From Morchella semilibera (lineage: Eukaryota > Ascomycota > Pezizomycetes > Pezizales > Morchellaceae), in NCBI GenBank assembly GCA_009192285.1, contig WBVU01000004.1, positions 1 through 64,000 on the forward strand: a stretch of 64,000 bases of DNA. The letters are read 5' to 3'. Positions 34,366-45,567 of the stretch are shown here, piece after piece; positions within the stretch are counted from its first letter, which is position 1, and each line of letters opens with the position of its first letter. The notes under the pieces were generated by a model that ran no database searches, was not told the DNA's origin, and was given only the letters and a program-made list of their open reading frames with translations. Made by a program: the position numbers and the translations under genes.

Positions 34366-34770
34366 TTCATGGATACGCTAGGATTAGAGGATTGGCACGA
34401 TTGGCGGGGTTGGGATTACTGTTACCTAGGAGGCGGGGGATGAGTCAGAAAAGATTCCATAGGTTTCTGTTATGCGAAGGTGTGAGTCATGGTTGGGGTT
34501 ACGCGAGGGTATGAGTCGGGCTTGGCTCTGAAATAGCGGGTATATAAGGGAGGCAACGGCGCCTACTCCTGTACTTTCTTGCTTTCTCTTTTCTCTTTAC
34601 GCAACGTCTTCTGTATCTATCTACAATATATTATAGTCTCTACTTTCTACTAGTGACTATCGCTGCCCGCTTTACTTCTCATTCATACTTCCCCCCTTTT
34701 TTGGGAAGTATCGCTGCCTTTACCCCGCACTCTGCGGAATGAAGCTATACCCATAACGCCCCCTTGGGGG
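34366..34770 (+). mobile_element. Solo LTR family 4, inside the unknown gene
   Basis: It matches 17816-18217 over its length (gtatataagggaggca, acgtcttctgtatctatcta, taacgcccccttggg). Flanks are TAATT and TAATC, a 5-bp duplication with one mismatch. It interrupts the minus-strand coding block near its 3' end. Confidence 0.75.
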
Positions 34771-36484
34771 TAATCAAAGTGTCCATAATCGTCACTAATG
34801 GTGTATGGTTGGTATAGTCTTCTAGGAGGGGTTTCATCACCACCATGGGGTTTAGTCTGGCCTACTCTGTGAAGTATGGCCAGAACACGGACAGGTTTCG
34901 CCAGACTTCCGAGCATCCAGGCTTCTACCTCCTCAGTGTCCATTATGCGGACCCAGGCTGACTCCTCTTCCGGTTCGGCTGGTTGGTTCATCGAGACATA
35001 GAATTCCCGGACCAACTGACCAATGGGGATATGCTTGCAGGCGACTCTTCCAAGCTCTTGGATATTCCTACGAGTCATCACGGCAGCGTAACTAGGCTCA
35101 TTATGTGCATGGGTCCAAGTGTATTCCCGTCTCCTAGTATCAGGATCGTATTCATTAAAACGGTCATGGTCGACAACGGTGACCCAGATATTAGTCCGCT
35201 CAGATTGTGGCGATAGCTTTTGGCGCTTTGCCGAGTGACCTGAGAGCACTTGCGGCAGATCATCTGAATCGTCAGCGTTAAGCTCGGGGTCGTGAGCGTC
35301 AATCTCGGTGAATTCCCGATTCCACAAGCCCTTAGAGACCTTTTCCTTCCGACTGACATCGACCACTAGCCAGGTAAGTGCTTCCTGTATCTTGGCCCTG
35401 ACGCTATTCCTTTGGCCTTCCATAATCGTGGCCAAACCTACCAGAGGCCTCTGTTCAAGAAGCCATGCCATCAACTCATTAAAATGAGTAAGTCCGCTAG
35501 TTCTTTTATTGACCCATCTTGCCCTTGTCATCTTTGCGGCGAGGTCTTTCCTCAATCTGTTGTAACCCTTTGAGGAGGCGGCCAATCCCAAAGTCACATT
35601 CGCAGTGCTTGCGTCCATCGAAACAACCTCCTTTGACCACCTTGCCTTGAAAGCCTTTTTTTTTTCTGTCTCTGACAACGTCCTTGTGAGGCGTAGCGAG
35701 GTTCGTCTTCGTCGTCTCTGTCACTATCCTCGTCTTCGTCCTCGTTTTCATTTTCGTCTTCGTTTTCGTCTCCGTCCTCAGGATGATTGTGCTTGTCTCT
35801 ATCTTCATTTTGATGTGCGCTCTTGGATATCGCGATAGCTCTGGGAGCTTTGTGGATGGCTCTCGGGGTATACTAGCAGGCTGGGAATTAGTAGTAGAGG
35901 ATGGCTCAGACCGCAGATCTTGTCGGGCTGTTGGTGCTGTTGCTATTGCTCTTGGAGCTTTGGAGGTGACTTTTGGAGTGCTTGAGCCTGCGACAGCGGT
36001 CCGTGTTGCTGATGCTGAGGTAGTTTTGGAAGTTTTTGCTGTGGTTTTGGAAGTTTTTGCTGTGGTTCTGGAAGTTGTTTCTGGGGCTTTGGGAGATGTG
36101 ATAATCTCTGGGGCACTTGCATAAGCTTTAGCTAATGCGATATCTGCTGCTGCTGTTGCCTTTTTCCAAACTAGGGGGGCCTTGGGTGCTTGCGAAGCCT
36201 TGGGCGGCACGGGAGCAGTCTTCGTGAGTGTCAGCGCCTGTTTAAGGTTGAGGTCTGGTGGTGGACCGTCGTAACTCCAGAGAATTCCTACTCTATGTGA
36301 GAGGATAGTCAACTCTTCCTCTTTAGCTTCGGGGATAGTCTGTGTGACGGAGTAGCCCGACGCAAAGAAGAATTTGACAATGATGACGCAGAAGAACCCG
36401 GGGGCACAATCTAAGAGACGAGGAGATCGACGAAGACAAGGATAACACCGGGCAGGCACAAGTACAGGCACCGGCGAAGGCAAA

Positions 36485-36621
36485 TATCAGCAAGACTTCA
36501 TTTATCTCCTGATGTCTCCTGAGCCTCACGAGACTCAAAAAATATCGAGCAGTCTCAGGAGACTCTCATGAGACCCGGGAGACTACTGGGAGACTCCAGT
36601 CACAGGTTGAGTTTGCTGATG
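36485..36621 (+). mobile_element. CATCAGCAA MITE, copy 5 (137 bp)
   Basis: The left end reads TATCAGCAAG (one change from the consensus) and the right end TTTGCTGATG, with duplication AA. It is inserted in solo LTR 3. Slightly more diverged than the other long copies. Confidence 0.82.
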
Positions 36622-37007
36622 AAGACAAGAGCAAAGACACAAGGGCATATAGCAGAGAGAGTGAGGACTGGATGGACCTCAACGAGAACAATGAGAGGCA
36701 CTATGGGTTTCCTCTTGTTAGAGGATCGAGTCTTTGGTACGAAAGGCTATGGCTTAGAAATAGGAGTAGATTCCTATGTACCAGGATAACAGGAAGACGA
36801 GACAGAGAGAAAAGAAAGAAAGAACTAAGAAAAACATCTAACCCCGCTATTTAACACTTCCCCTCCACCAGCCCGCTATGACTCATACATCAGTTCATAG
36901 AACCCCATAGAAACCCATTGCTACCACACCTCGTATTCCTCCCCACCATCTCCATTATTTACATTACCAATCTATCATGCCATCGAACTTCCTAGAACCC
37001 AATGACG

Positions 37008-37483
37008 TATCACGGCTCCGCCTCCTGTACCTCGTCTTCCGCCAAGACGTCTTCGGAACAGAGTTGTTGGATAGTATCGGTCGACGTCAGAAGTAGAATG
37101 ATGGATTGGGAAGGAGCTCGGGTGATAGAATGTAAGCGCTAGAAAGGATAGGGTAGTATCGGGTTATAGGTATGGGTATTGGGAATAGTATGGGTGGTAC
37201 GGGAGTGGGGGAGGTTCTATGGGATTCTATGGTTATGAGTCAGCGGTGTGACGAGGAAGTTGTATATATAGTGTTTATTCTTCCCTATGTTTCTGCCTCT
37301 CTAGGCAACGTCTTCTTTCTGTTAGCAATACATTACTTTGGCTTCGGCCCTCCTGTTCTTGCCTCGTCCCTGAACCTGAACCTGAACCTGTCTCGCCTCA
37401 GGTATCTCCTGAGCCGACCCTGTCTCCGCCCTCGTCCCTGAATCTACTCCACTTAGCCCTTGACCCGACTCCGCTCCGTTAGA
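37008..37483 (+). mobile_element. Solo LTR family 2, nested in inverted LTR 3
   Basis: It runs from TATCACGG to CCGTTAGA, flanked by TGACG at 37003-37007 and 37484-37488. It carries the TATA region and only three cctgaa hexamers, fewer than the copy at 41696. Confidence 0.9.
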
Positions 37484-37925
37484 TGACGACACCCCCTCCT
37501 CAGCATATCTCCTCCTCGCTTATCATTACTCCAACAACCACTGCAGCGCTCCGACTATCGAGCCCTCGGGACCAATGCTAAGACGCCTGGACAGGCTGGT
37601 GCAGACGCTTTCGAGAGGTTGGTCAAGATCTTTCAGGGCTTCCGGGAGTGATGTCAGGACTATCAGGAGCCTGCAGGTTCGAGCGATGGGGTCGTGTGTC
37701 AATCTTGTCTTCAGAATCAAGAACTGGTTGGCGCCCATGTTTTCGGGGGGTTGCGAACAATCTTGGAGAGCTTTGGGGAGGGCTATCAAGAGCTTCAAGT
37801 TGTGGGTTCGAATAATGGGGTCTTGTGGCAATAGCGTCTTCGGATTCAGGGACTGGTTGGCGCTGACGCTTTCGGGGGGTTGGGATCTCTACTCTAGGGC
37901 TTTTGGCAGTGCTTTGTAAGGTATC

Positions 37926-38633
37926 GTGAGTACGATGGGAGGGGCCTTTCGACTTGCCACTGGACTGGAGGTATGTTAGAAACTAATGTATAGTGATTAG
38001 GGAACAACCATGTGGTGTTTATATACTACCTTCCCAGTGGTACTTTTAGTAGCATTAGGAGGCATCTTTCAACTTGAAATTCTGGGGAGGTATCAAGTTG
38101 AAATGAAATTGAAAAGGCTGGATGAACAAGAATGATTAACGTAATATAGGTAGAACGCATCAGCTCAATGCCTGGCGAGGTTGTGAAGAGTAATGGGGAT
38201 GGTGAAGAAAGGTCTCCCAAGAGTGGAAGAAGAGGTTCTTATACCTCTTCTTCCAACACTCACACGAAATCAAATTAGTCATGAAGAGCTATGAGAGGAT
38301 CTTTCGAAAGCTTCCACAGTCTTCGCCAGAACGCACAGAACCAGAATCATTGATTGCTCGGGTGTGTTTCGACGGTTTTGGGCAAGTTACTAAATGAAGT
38401 AGATTAGTATGAGTGTTGGTATTCGAGTCCGTTTTGGTGTTGGCATGATTGCTTTTCTTCGAATCGTTAGCTGTTCTGATCTCGTTTTCAAGTACAGATA
38501 TAGTCATTTGGGTATCAAAAGATAGGGATTTCTCGGCATTGCCCACGATTTTGAGCCACGATTTTGAGGGTACTCGTGAAACCTTTTGGAGTAGTGGTGA
38601 ATCCCTAGAAGGTTTGGCCGATATGTTCGATAG
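37926..38633. other. No gene recognised
   Basis: A weak minus-strand frame (38289-38639) with peptide TQMTISVLENEIRTANDSKK could be an exon of something, but no splice model or domain supports it. The frame runs to within a few bases of the 5' LTR of gypsy-2, so it may be another interrupted host exon. Confidence 0.3.
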
Positions 38634-39122
38634 TATCACGGCTCCGCCTCCTGTACCTCGCCTCCTGCCAAGACGTTTACGGAACAGGGTTGTTGGATAG
38701 TATGGGTGGATGTCGGAAGTAGAATGATGGATTAGGAAGGGGCTCGGGTGATAGAATGTAAGCGCTAGGAAGGATGGGGTAGCATTGGGATAGAGTTATG
38801 GGTATTGGGAATAGTATGGGTAGTACGGAATTATGGGAGATTCGATGGGATTCTATGGTTATGAGTTATTGGTGAGGGGAAATAGTTGTATATATAGTGT
38901 TCGTTCTTTCCTATGTTTCTGCCTCTCTAGGCAACGTCTTCTTTCTGTTAGCAATACATTACTTTGGCTTTGGCCCTTCTGTCCCTGCCTCGTCCTTGAA
39001 CCCGAATCTGAACCTGAATCTGAACCTGTCCCGCCTCGGGTATCTCCTGAGCTGACCCCGTTTCCGCCCTCATCCCTGGATCTACTCCGCCTAAGCCCTT
39101 GACCCGACTCCGCCCCGTTAGA
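38634..39122 (+). repeat. 5' LTR of gypsy-2 (LTR family 2)
   Basis: It begins TATCACGGCTCCGCC and ends CCCGTTAGA. The promoter-like ttgtatatatagtgttcg lies at about 38886. The gag start codon follows after only two bases, leaving no room for a conventional tRNA primer-binding site. Confidence 0.9.
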
Positions 39123-39124
39123 CT

Positions 39125-40570
39125 ATGTTGCCTCGCTTTGGCTCCCGAGATACTACTATGGCAGCCTCCGGATCTTCGTTTATTATTGCCCCTCCACCTG
39201 TTATTACCGAAAGCATCGCTAACAGCGATGTGATTCCTGCCACTTGGGCTGCTCCTGAGGATGTTCAAGCTTTTTCTAATCAATACGACCATGACAAGGC
39301 CCGTCTCTTCGATCTTCTGGGGTATAATATCTCTCGCATTAGACATGAGAGAGACTTGGCCCGTTTCGAGAGAGACACGGCCTTGAACACTGCCTCTGTT
39401 ATCCCTGACCTTGAACAGCAAATTGCGAGCCTAGAAAGCCAACTTGCGGAGGTCCGCCAGCTTAATACTTTGCTGTCTGCCCAGGCTTCTGCTCCTCCCG
39501 CTGTCCCTCCTGCTCCTCCCGCTGTTCCTCCACCTCCGGCCGCTCCTCCTGTCGTTCCCCCAGTAGTTCCGCCTCCAGCCGCGGCTGCTCCCCGCTCCGA
39601 GAAAGTCCCTGACCCACCTAAGTTTGATGGTAAGCGGGAGGAACTTCGCCCCTTTGTTACTCCACTCCGTCTTAAAATGCTCGCCAACCATGATCGCTTC
39701 CCCGCCGCCCAAGCTCGCCTTGCCTATGCTATTAATCTTCTCTCTGGTCGTGCCCTTGATCAGGTAATGCCCCTCGTTGTTGGAGGGCGCATCGACCTGC
39801 AAGATATTGAGGCCTTGATTACCATTCTGGAAACCGCTTTTGGAGATCCAGATCGTATCGCCACCGCCGAACGAGAACTCGAACGTCTTACCCAAGGCGG
39901 CCGAGACTTCTCCACCTATTTCGCTGAGTTCCAACGCTTGGCTGCTGAGGTCAGATGGAACGATGAGGCTAAGAAACACGCACTTACTCAAGGCCTCTCC
40001 CGCGAGCTCCGCTCCGCCATGATCCACCACGATGTCCCTGCCGCCACTTCTGAATATGTTCCCCTGCTCCAAAAGTTGGATAATAGACTCAGGGATGCTC
40101 GTGCCAGAGATCGTTCCTCTCCCTTTGCCACCCGTCAGCCCTTCGCTTCCTCTACTCCTGCTCGTGCTCCTGCTTCTACTTCTGCTGCTCCCGTCCCTCA
40201 CCCCTCTTACTCTCCAGGTGGTGCGGTGCCAATGGATCTCTCTGGTGCCCGCCGTCGTGCCACTCAAGGACTCTGCATGTATTGCGGAGGTCCTGGACAT
40301 TTTGCTGCTGAATGTTCTGCTCGTCCTGTTGCTCGTCCTGCTCGTGTTGCTGCTACTTCTGAGGTCGGTGTACCTCCTGTTATGTCTGGGGCCGGCGCGC
40401 CTCCTGTTGTTAATCAAGCTTCTCGTTCTTCTTCTTCTCCTGGTTATGTTTTTGGGTTTCCTTTTGGTGCTTCTTCTCCTTCTGGTTCTGGATCTTTGGG
40501 TTTGGTTTCTCCTGGTTCGATGTCGGCGACTGCCCCAGATCAGTCGGGTTTTCACGAGGACCTGTCTTAG
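39125..40570 (+). mobile_element. Gag region of gypsy-2
   Basis: A 481-codon frame beginning two bases after the 5' LTR. It has a coiled N-terminal part, a Pro/Ala-rich linker, the gag core (PDPPKFDGKREELRPFVTPL) and one CCHC knuckle (CMYCGGPGHFAAEC), then a Ser/Pro-rich tail. This is a structural-protein fossil of a chromovirus. Confidence 0.88.
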
Positions 40571-40599
40571 GTGGCTTAGGCCAGGTCCCTCCTCTCTCT

Positions 40600-43500
40600 T
40601 TGTCTGCTTCTGCTGCTTCTGGTGTCTCTGGTGAGAAGGTTTCGGATAACGATCATCTTGTTGTTTCATGTATCGTATCTGATGAGAATAAAACTGTTAA
40701 AACCTACTCACTTGTTGACACCGGGGCTTCCGGATTTGCATTCATTGATGAATCATTTGTACGCCACAAGGAAATTCCCACTACTCTTCTCCCCAATCCC
40801 CGTGCTCTTCATGTTATTGATGGAAGAGAAATCTCCTCTGGTAGCATTACTCATATTGCTCATTTTTCTCTTCGCATCCAAGGTCATATCGAAAAGATTT
40901 CCGCCTATGTTACCCGCCTAGGACATTATCCGTTGGTGTTAGGAATCCCCTGGCTGCGCCGACATAATGTTGCTATTAATTTTGCCGATAACTCGTTGAC
41001 CTTCGGGTCCCCTCGCTGTCTTCAACGTTGCAATGATGATCAAGTCCCCGCTTATGTTAAGGGAATTACCTCACCGCTTCCCGCTAATCACGACTTTGAG
41101 ATTGTCAGCGCTGCCACCTTTGCCGAAACTACTCAGGGACTAACTGTGTATGCTCTGTTTCTTGGCGGTTCTACGGAGTCAATACCCCCGGAAATTGCTA
41201 CTTTGGTCCCTCCCGAACATCACCACTTTTGGCAACGGTTTGGCAAAGAAGGTCCTCAGAAATTTCCTCCGCATCGTCCCTATGATATTCGGATTAATCT
41301 TCATGAGGGAAAAGAACCCCCCTTCGGTCCCCTATATAGCATGTCTCGAGATGAGCTGGCCGCATTGATTGAATACATCGATGACATGTTAAAGAAAGGG
41401 TTTATTGAGTCTAGTTCTTCCCCCGCCGGATCCCCTGTGCTGTTTGTAAAAAAGCCTGGTGGTGGACTTCGATTTTGTGTGGATTACCGAGGTCCGAATG
41501 CGATTACTATTAAGCATCGCTATCCCTTGCCGCTGCCTAAGGAAACGTTTAATCAACTCTGCAAGGCCAAATGGTATACCAAGTTGGATTTGAAGAATGC
41601 CTATAACCTGGTCCGAGTTGCTTCTGGAGATGAATGGAAAACCGCATTTCGGACCAGGGTTGGTCATTTTCAGTATAAAGTGATGCCCTTTGGATTATCA
41701 CGGCTCCGCCCCCTGTATCTCGTCTTCCGCCAAGACGTCTCCGGAACAGAGTTGTTGGATAGGATCGGTCGATGTCGGAAGTAGAATGATGGATTGGGAA
41801 GGAGCTCGGGTGATAGAATGTAAGCGCTAGGAAGGATGGGGTAGTATCGGGTTAGAGGTATGGGTATTGGGAATAGTATGGGCGGTACGGGAGTGGGGGA
41901 GGTTCTATGGGATTCTATGGTTATGAGTCAGCGGTGTGACGGGAAAGTTGTATATATAGAGTTCGTTCTTTCCTATGTTTCTGCCTCTCTAGGCAACGTC
42001 TTCTTTCTGTTAGCAATACATTACTTTGGCTTCGGCCCTTCCGTCCTCGCCTCGTCCTTGAACCTGAATCTGAACCTGAACCTGAACCTGAACCTGAACC
42101 TGAACCTGTCTCGCCTCGGGTATCTCCTGAGCCGACCCTGTCCCCGCCCTTGTCCCTGGATCTACTCCTCTTAGCCCTTGACCCGACTCCGCCCCGTTAG
42201 ATGGATTGACCAATGCTCCTGCCATCTTTCAGCATTTTATTAATGATACCCTTCGTCCCTTTCTGGACCACTTCTGCACGGCTTACCTTGACGATATCCT
42301 TATTTATAGCGAGGATTTGGAGTCACACCGCAACCATGTTAACCAGGTTTTGCAAGCTCTTACCGATGCTGATCTTTATTGCTCCCCCGAGAAGTGCGAG
42401 TTCCAGGTCAAGGAGGTAAAGTATCTGGGAATGATTGTTACCACCGAAGTCCTGAAGCTCGACCCCAAAAAGATTGAAACTATCGTTAAGTGGGCTCGTC
42501 CCCTAAACGTGAGGGATATACAGGTGTTTAATGGTTGGGCAAATTTCTACCGGCGTTTTATTAAAAACTATTCGGGAATTGTTCGTCCTCTTACCACGCT
42601 GACCAAAGGGAATGTTTCATTTGTTTGGTCCTCTGCCTGCGAGGAAGCCTTCGAAGGACTCAAAACCGCATTTACTACGGCCCCGATTCTTCGTCATTTT
42701 GATTTTGATCGTCGAGCTATTGTGGAATCGGATGCATCAGACTATGTTTCGGGCGGTACACTTTCTCAGTATAGCGATGAGAATATTCTGCATCCCGTCG
42801 CCTTCTTTTCCGGAACCCACTCCCCCGCCGAGTGTAATTACGAGATCTATGACAAAGAACTATTGGCTATCATCAAGTGTTTCGAAGAATGGAGAGCTGA
42901 ACTGATGGGTGTCGCTGAACCTATTGAAGTTCTGAGCGACCATCGGAACCTGGAATATTTTATGACCAAGAGGGATTTGAATCGCCGACAGGCACGCTGG
43001 TCAGAGTTTCTTTCTCGTTTTAATTATGTGATTAAGTATCGACCGGGGAAGCAAGGAGGAAAACCGGATGCATTGACTAGGAGATCAGGAGATCTGCCTA
43101 AAGAGGGGGATGAATGCCTGACGCAGCAAAGTCAGACAGTGTTGAAGTCCCATAATTTGGGTTTGTTGGCAGCCATTCCGGCTGTCCGAGGACAGTCACC
43201 CCTAGAAAAACTTTTTGAACAGGCTTATATCACTGACCCATTCCCGAATAAAATCTTAGGACTTCTTCGAGACGGCGTTAGGCGCTCCCGAGAGATTACT
43301 CTAGCAGAATGTTCGACCAGGAAAGGCCTTCTGACCTACCGCGGGAAACTCTTTGTCCCAGACGATGCGCCTTTGCACTTGCATCTGTTGAAAGAACACC
43401 ATGATGCTCCGTCTGCAGGCCACCCCGGGAAAGCAAAAACCTTCCAACTCCTCGCCCGTTCCTACTATTGGCCAGGGATGCGCACTACAGTGGATCGCTA

Positions 43501-44640
43501 TGTTAGGAATTGCCATACCTGTAGTCGTAGTAAGACAGTTCGTCATGCCCCTTATGGAGTTCTTCGACCTCTACCGATTCCTCAGAGACCTTGGACACAT
43601 ATTTCCATGGACTTCGTCACAGGATTGCCGGAAAGCAAGGGAAGAGACGCGATTCTCGTAGTAGTCGATCGCCTATCAAAGATGCGGCACTATATTGCCT
43701 GCAATATTACCACCGGATCTGAAGACCTCGCAAGCCTGTTTATTGATCATGTCTGGAAACTTCATGGTCTCCCTACTAGTATCGTCTCCGATCGTGGTAC
43801 TCAGTTTACGTCCCAGTTCTGGAAATCTATCTGCAAGATGCTAAAGATTAATGTCGCCATATCCTCTGCTTTTCAACCCGAAACTGATGGTCAGACGGAA
43901 CGGATTAATGCGGTGATGGAACAGTACTTACGGAGTTATGTTTCCTTTCAGCAGGATGATTGGGTAGACTGGCTTCCACTCGCCGAGTTTGCATCAAATA
44001 ATGACCCTTTGGAAACTACGCAGGTATCTCCTTTCATGGCAAACCACGGGTTTGACCCCAGTTTTACGGAAAACCTCGCTCTGCCCCCGCTCGTTAATGC
44101 CCCCCAGGATACGAATGCTCTTGCCGATAAAATGGCTGAGATATATGATCAACTGCAAGCTGAGATGCGCTACGCACAGGACCGACAAGAAACCAACGCC
44201 AATGTCCACTGAGTCCCCGCTCCAGTCTACCACGTGGGTGATAAGGTATGGCTGAATGCCAGGAATATTCAGACTACTAGGCCATCCCGGAAGCTTGATT
44301 GGAAACACCTTGGAAGATTCAAAATTAAGTCGGTTATTAGTCCTTACGCCTACGAACTCGATCTTCCCTCTACGATGAAGATACACCCTGTCTTCCATGT
44401 TTCGAAGCTGGAACCTTGTGCTATTGATCCTCTACCAGGACATATTCCTCCCCCCGCACCTCTAGTAGTTGTTGACGGTGATGAAGAATGGGAAGTTGAT
44501 GAACTCCTGGATTCCCGCCTCCGCTATTCGCGTCTGCAGTACCTAGTTAAATGGAAGGGTTATGATGCACCAACCTGGGAGTACGCCGAGAATCTTACCA
44601 ACGTCCCCCGTCTTCTGTTCCGCTTTCATACAGCGTATCC
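40600..44640 (+). mobile_element. Pol region of gypsy-2 with chromodomain
   Basis: It contains in order protease (about 40700-40950), reverse transcriptase (about 41350-42600, interrupted by the solo LTR at 41696-42201), RNase H (about 42690-43090), integrase (about 43390-44100), and a chromodomain at the end. Chromodomains of this family direct integration towards heterochromatin, which fits the nested surroundings. Confidence 0.9.
41696..42201 (+). mobile_element. Solo LTR family 2 inside the pol of gypsy-2
   Basis: It runs from TATCACGG to CCGTTAGA and is flanked by TGGAT (41691-41695 and 42202-42206), so the target site is known to the base. It has the longest run of cctgaa hexamers in the window (about seven). 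It is the same family as the host element's own LTRs. Confidence 0.93.
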
Positions 44641-44697
44641 CACCAAGCCGAGACCTGACGGAGTTCTTGCGGAGCTCGAACCTAAAGAGAGGGCAAC

Positions 44698-45186
44698 TAT
44701 CACGGCTCCGCCTCCTGTATCTCGCCTCCCGCCAAGACGTTTACGGAACAGTGTTGTTGGATAGTATCGGTCGATGTCGGAAGTAGAATGATGGATTAGG
44801 AAGGAGCTCGGGTGATAGAATGTAAGCGCTAGGAAGGATGGGGTAGCATTGGGATAGAGTTATGGGTATTGGGAATAGTATGGGTATTACGGAATTATGG
44901 GAGATTCGATGGGATTCTATGGTTATGAGTTATTGGTGAGGGGAAATAGTTGTATATATAGTGTTCGTTCTTTCCTATGTTTCTTCCTCTCTAGGCAACG
45001 TCTTCTTTCTGTTAGCAATACATTACTTTGGCTTCGGCCCTTCTGTCCCTGCCTCGTTCTTGAACCCGAATCTGAACCTGAACCTGAATCTGTCCCGCCT
45101 CGGGTATCTCCTGAGCCGACCCTGTCTCCGCCCTCGTCCCTGGATCTACTCCGCCTGAGCCCTTGACCCGACTCCGCCCCGTTAGA
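44698..45186 (+). repeat. 3' LTR of gypsy-2
   Basis: A 489-bp copy starting TATCACGG directly after the purine-rich tract and ending CCGTTAGA. It is the same length as the 5' LTR with about eighteen differences. Confidence 0.9.
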
Positions 45187-45472
45187 GAAACATAGGAAAG
45201 AACGAACACTATATATACAACTACCCCGTCACACCGCTGACTCATTACCATAGAACCCCATAGAACCTCCCCCACCTCCGTACCACCCATACTATTCCCA
45301 ATACCCATACTTCTAACCCAATACTACCCCATCCCTCCTAGCGCTTACATTCTATCACCCGAGCTCCTCCCTAATCCATCATTCTACTTTCGACATCGAC
45401 CGATACTATCCAACAACCCTACTCCGAAGACGCCTTGGCGGGAGGCGAGATGCAGGAGGCGGAGCCGTGATA
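45187..45472 (-). mobile_element. Inverted, truncated LTR family 2 abutting gypsy-2
   Basis: Read on the minus strand from 45472 it begins TATCACGGCTCCGCC and runs through the TATA region (tatatatagtgttcg) to ctatgtttc, where it stops exactly at the end of the gypsy-2 3' LTR. The downstream half of the LTR is missing. The result is a head-to-head LTR junction with no spacer. Confidence 0.8.
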
Positions 45473-45567
45473 TCTTTATACTAACTTCCGATCAATTCCA
45501 CCCGAAGAATCCCGATACAATTACTAATCCCCCTTCTATTCCCTAACTCCCAGAATACGCCGTGACA
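45473..45567 (-). mobile_element. Fragment of LTR family 5 (inverted)
   Basis: Read on the minus strand it starts TGTCACGGCGTATTC and matches the start of the intact family-5 LTR at 47332-47902 (attggtaattgtatcggg-type phrases). Only about 95 bp remain, between the inverted LTR 2 and a partial LTR 3. Confidence 0.65.

Larger units (their letters stand above)
36343..37593 (-). mobile_element. Solo LTR family 3 (inverted), with nested LTR 2 and MITE
   Basis: On the minus strand it begins TGTCCAGGCGTCTTAGC at 37593 and ends ACTCCGTCACA at 36343. Flanks GTCTG and GGCTG are a 5-bp duplication with one mismatch. It contains solo LTR 2 (37008-37483) and MITE copy 5 (36485-36621). The element splits the unknown gene at 34000-37925. 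Confidence 0.82.
34000..37925 (-). pseudogene. Unknown multi-domain gene split by two solo LTRs
   Basis: Coding sense runs on the minus strand in three blocks. The first (37595-37925) has about three imperfect 41-codon repeats (LPKALQDCSQPPENMGANQ type). The second (about 34771-36342) begins PEAKEEELTILSHRVGILWS, passes through a Thr/Lys-rich low-complexity stretch, changes frame at the T-run near 35645, then reads KRQKLSPQSERTNIWVTVVD, YTWTHAHNEPSYAAVMTRRN and ISDDYGHFDYP. The third (34000-34365) reads RLIMPKSDASLQVNLLKISS to PLPGGSGDGDGDSV. Between blocks 1 and 2 lies a solo LTR 3 (36343-37593); between 2 and 3 a solo LTR 4 (34366-34770). I recognise no domain. The gene is interrupted and probably dead; its exact start is unknown. 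Confidence 0.5.
38634..45186 (+). mobile_element. Gypsy-2: chromodomain Ty3/gypsy element (chromovirus), near whole, one nested LTR
   Basis: A 6.55-kb element with 489-bp LTRs of family 2 (38634-39122 and 44698-45186) that differ at about eighteen positions. Internal parts in order are: gag with a CCHC knuckle (39125-40570), protease with a DTGAS motif, reverse transcriptase with the YLDD box, RNase H, integrase with zinc-binding and catalytic core parts, and a C-terminal chromodomain (about 44490-44640, VKWKGYDAPTWEYAEN). A purine-rich tract (aaagagaggg) precedes the 3' LTR. Only a few reading-frame breaks are apparent; the clearest interruption is a solo LTR of its own family inside the reverse transcriptase. 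No target duplication is visible because the right flank is a rearranged inverted LTR. It is a young chromovirus fossil. Confidence 0.92.

Noticed and set aside
35605-36124. Plus-strand frames opposite the unknown gene at 34-36 kb
   Set aside because: Low-complexity Val/Leu-rich shadows of a Thr/Lys-rich coding stretch on the minus strand.
39431-40669. 412-codon open frame antisense to the gag of gypsy-2
   Set aside because: It is a shadow frame produced by codon bias of gag; Arg/Ser/Thr-rich with no domain.
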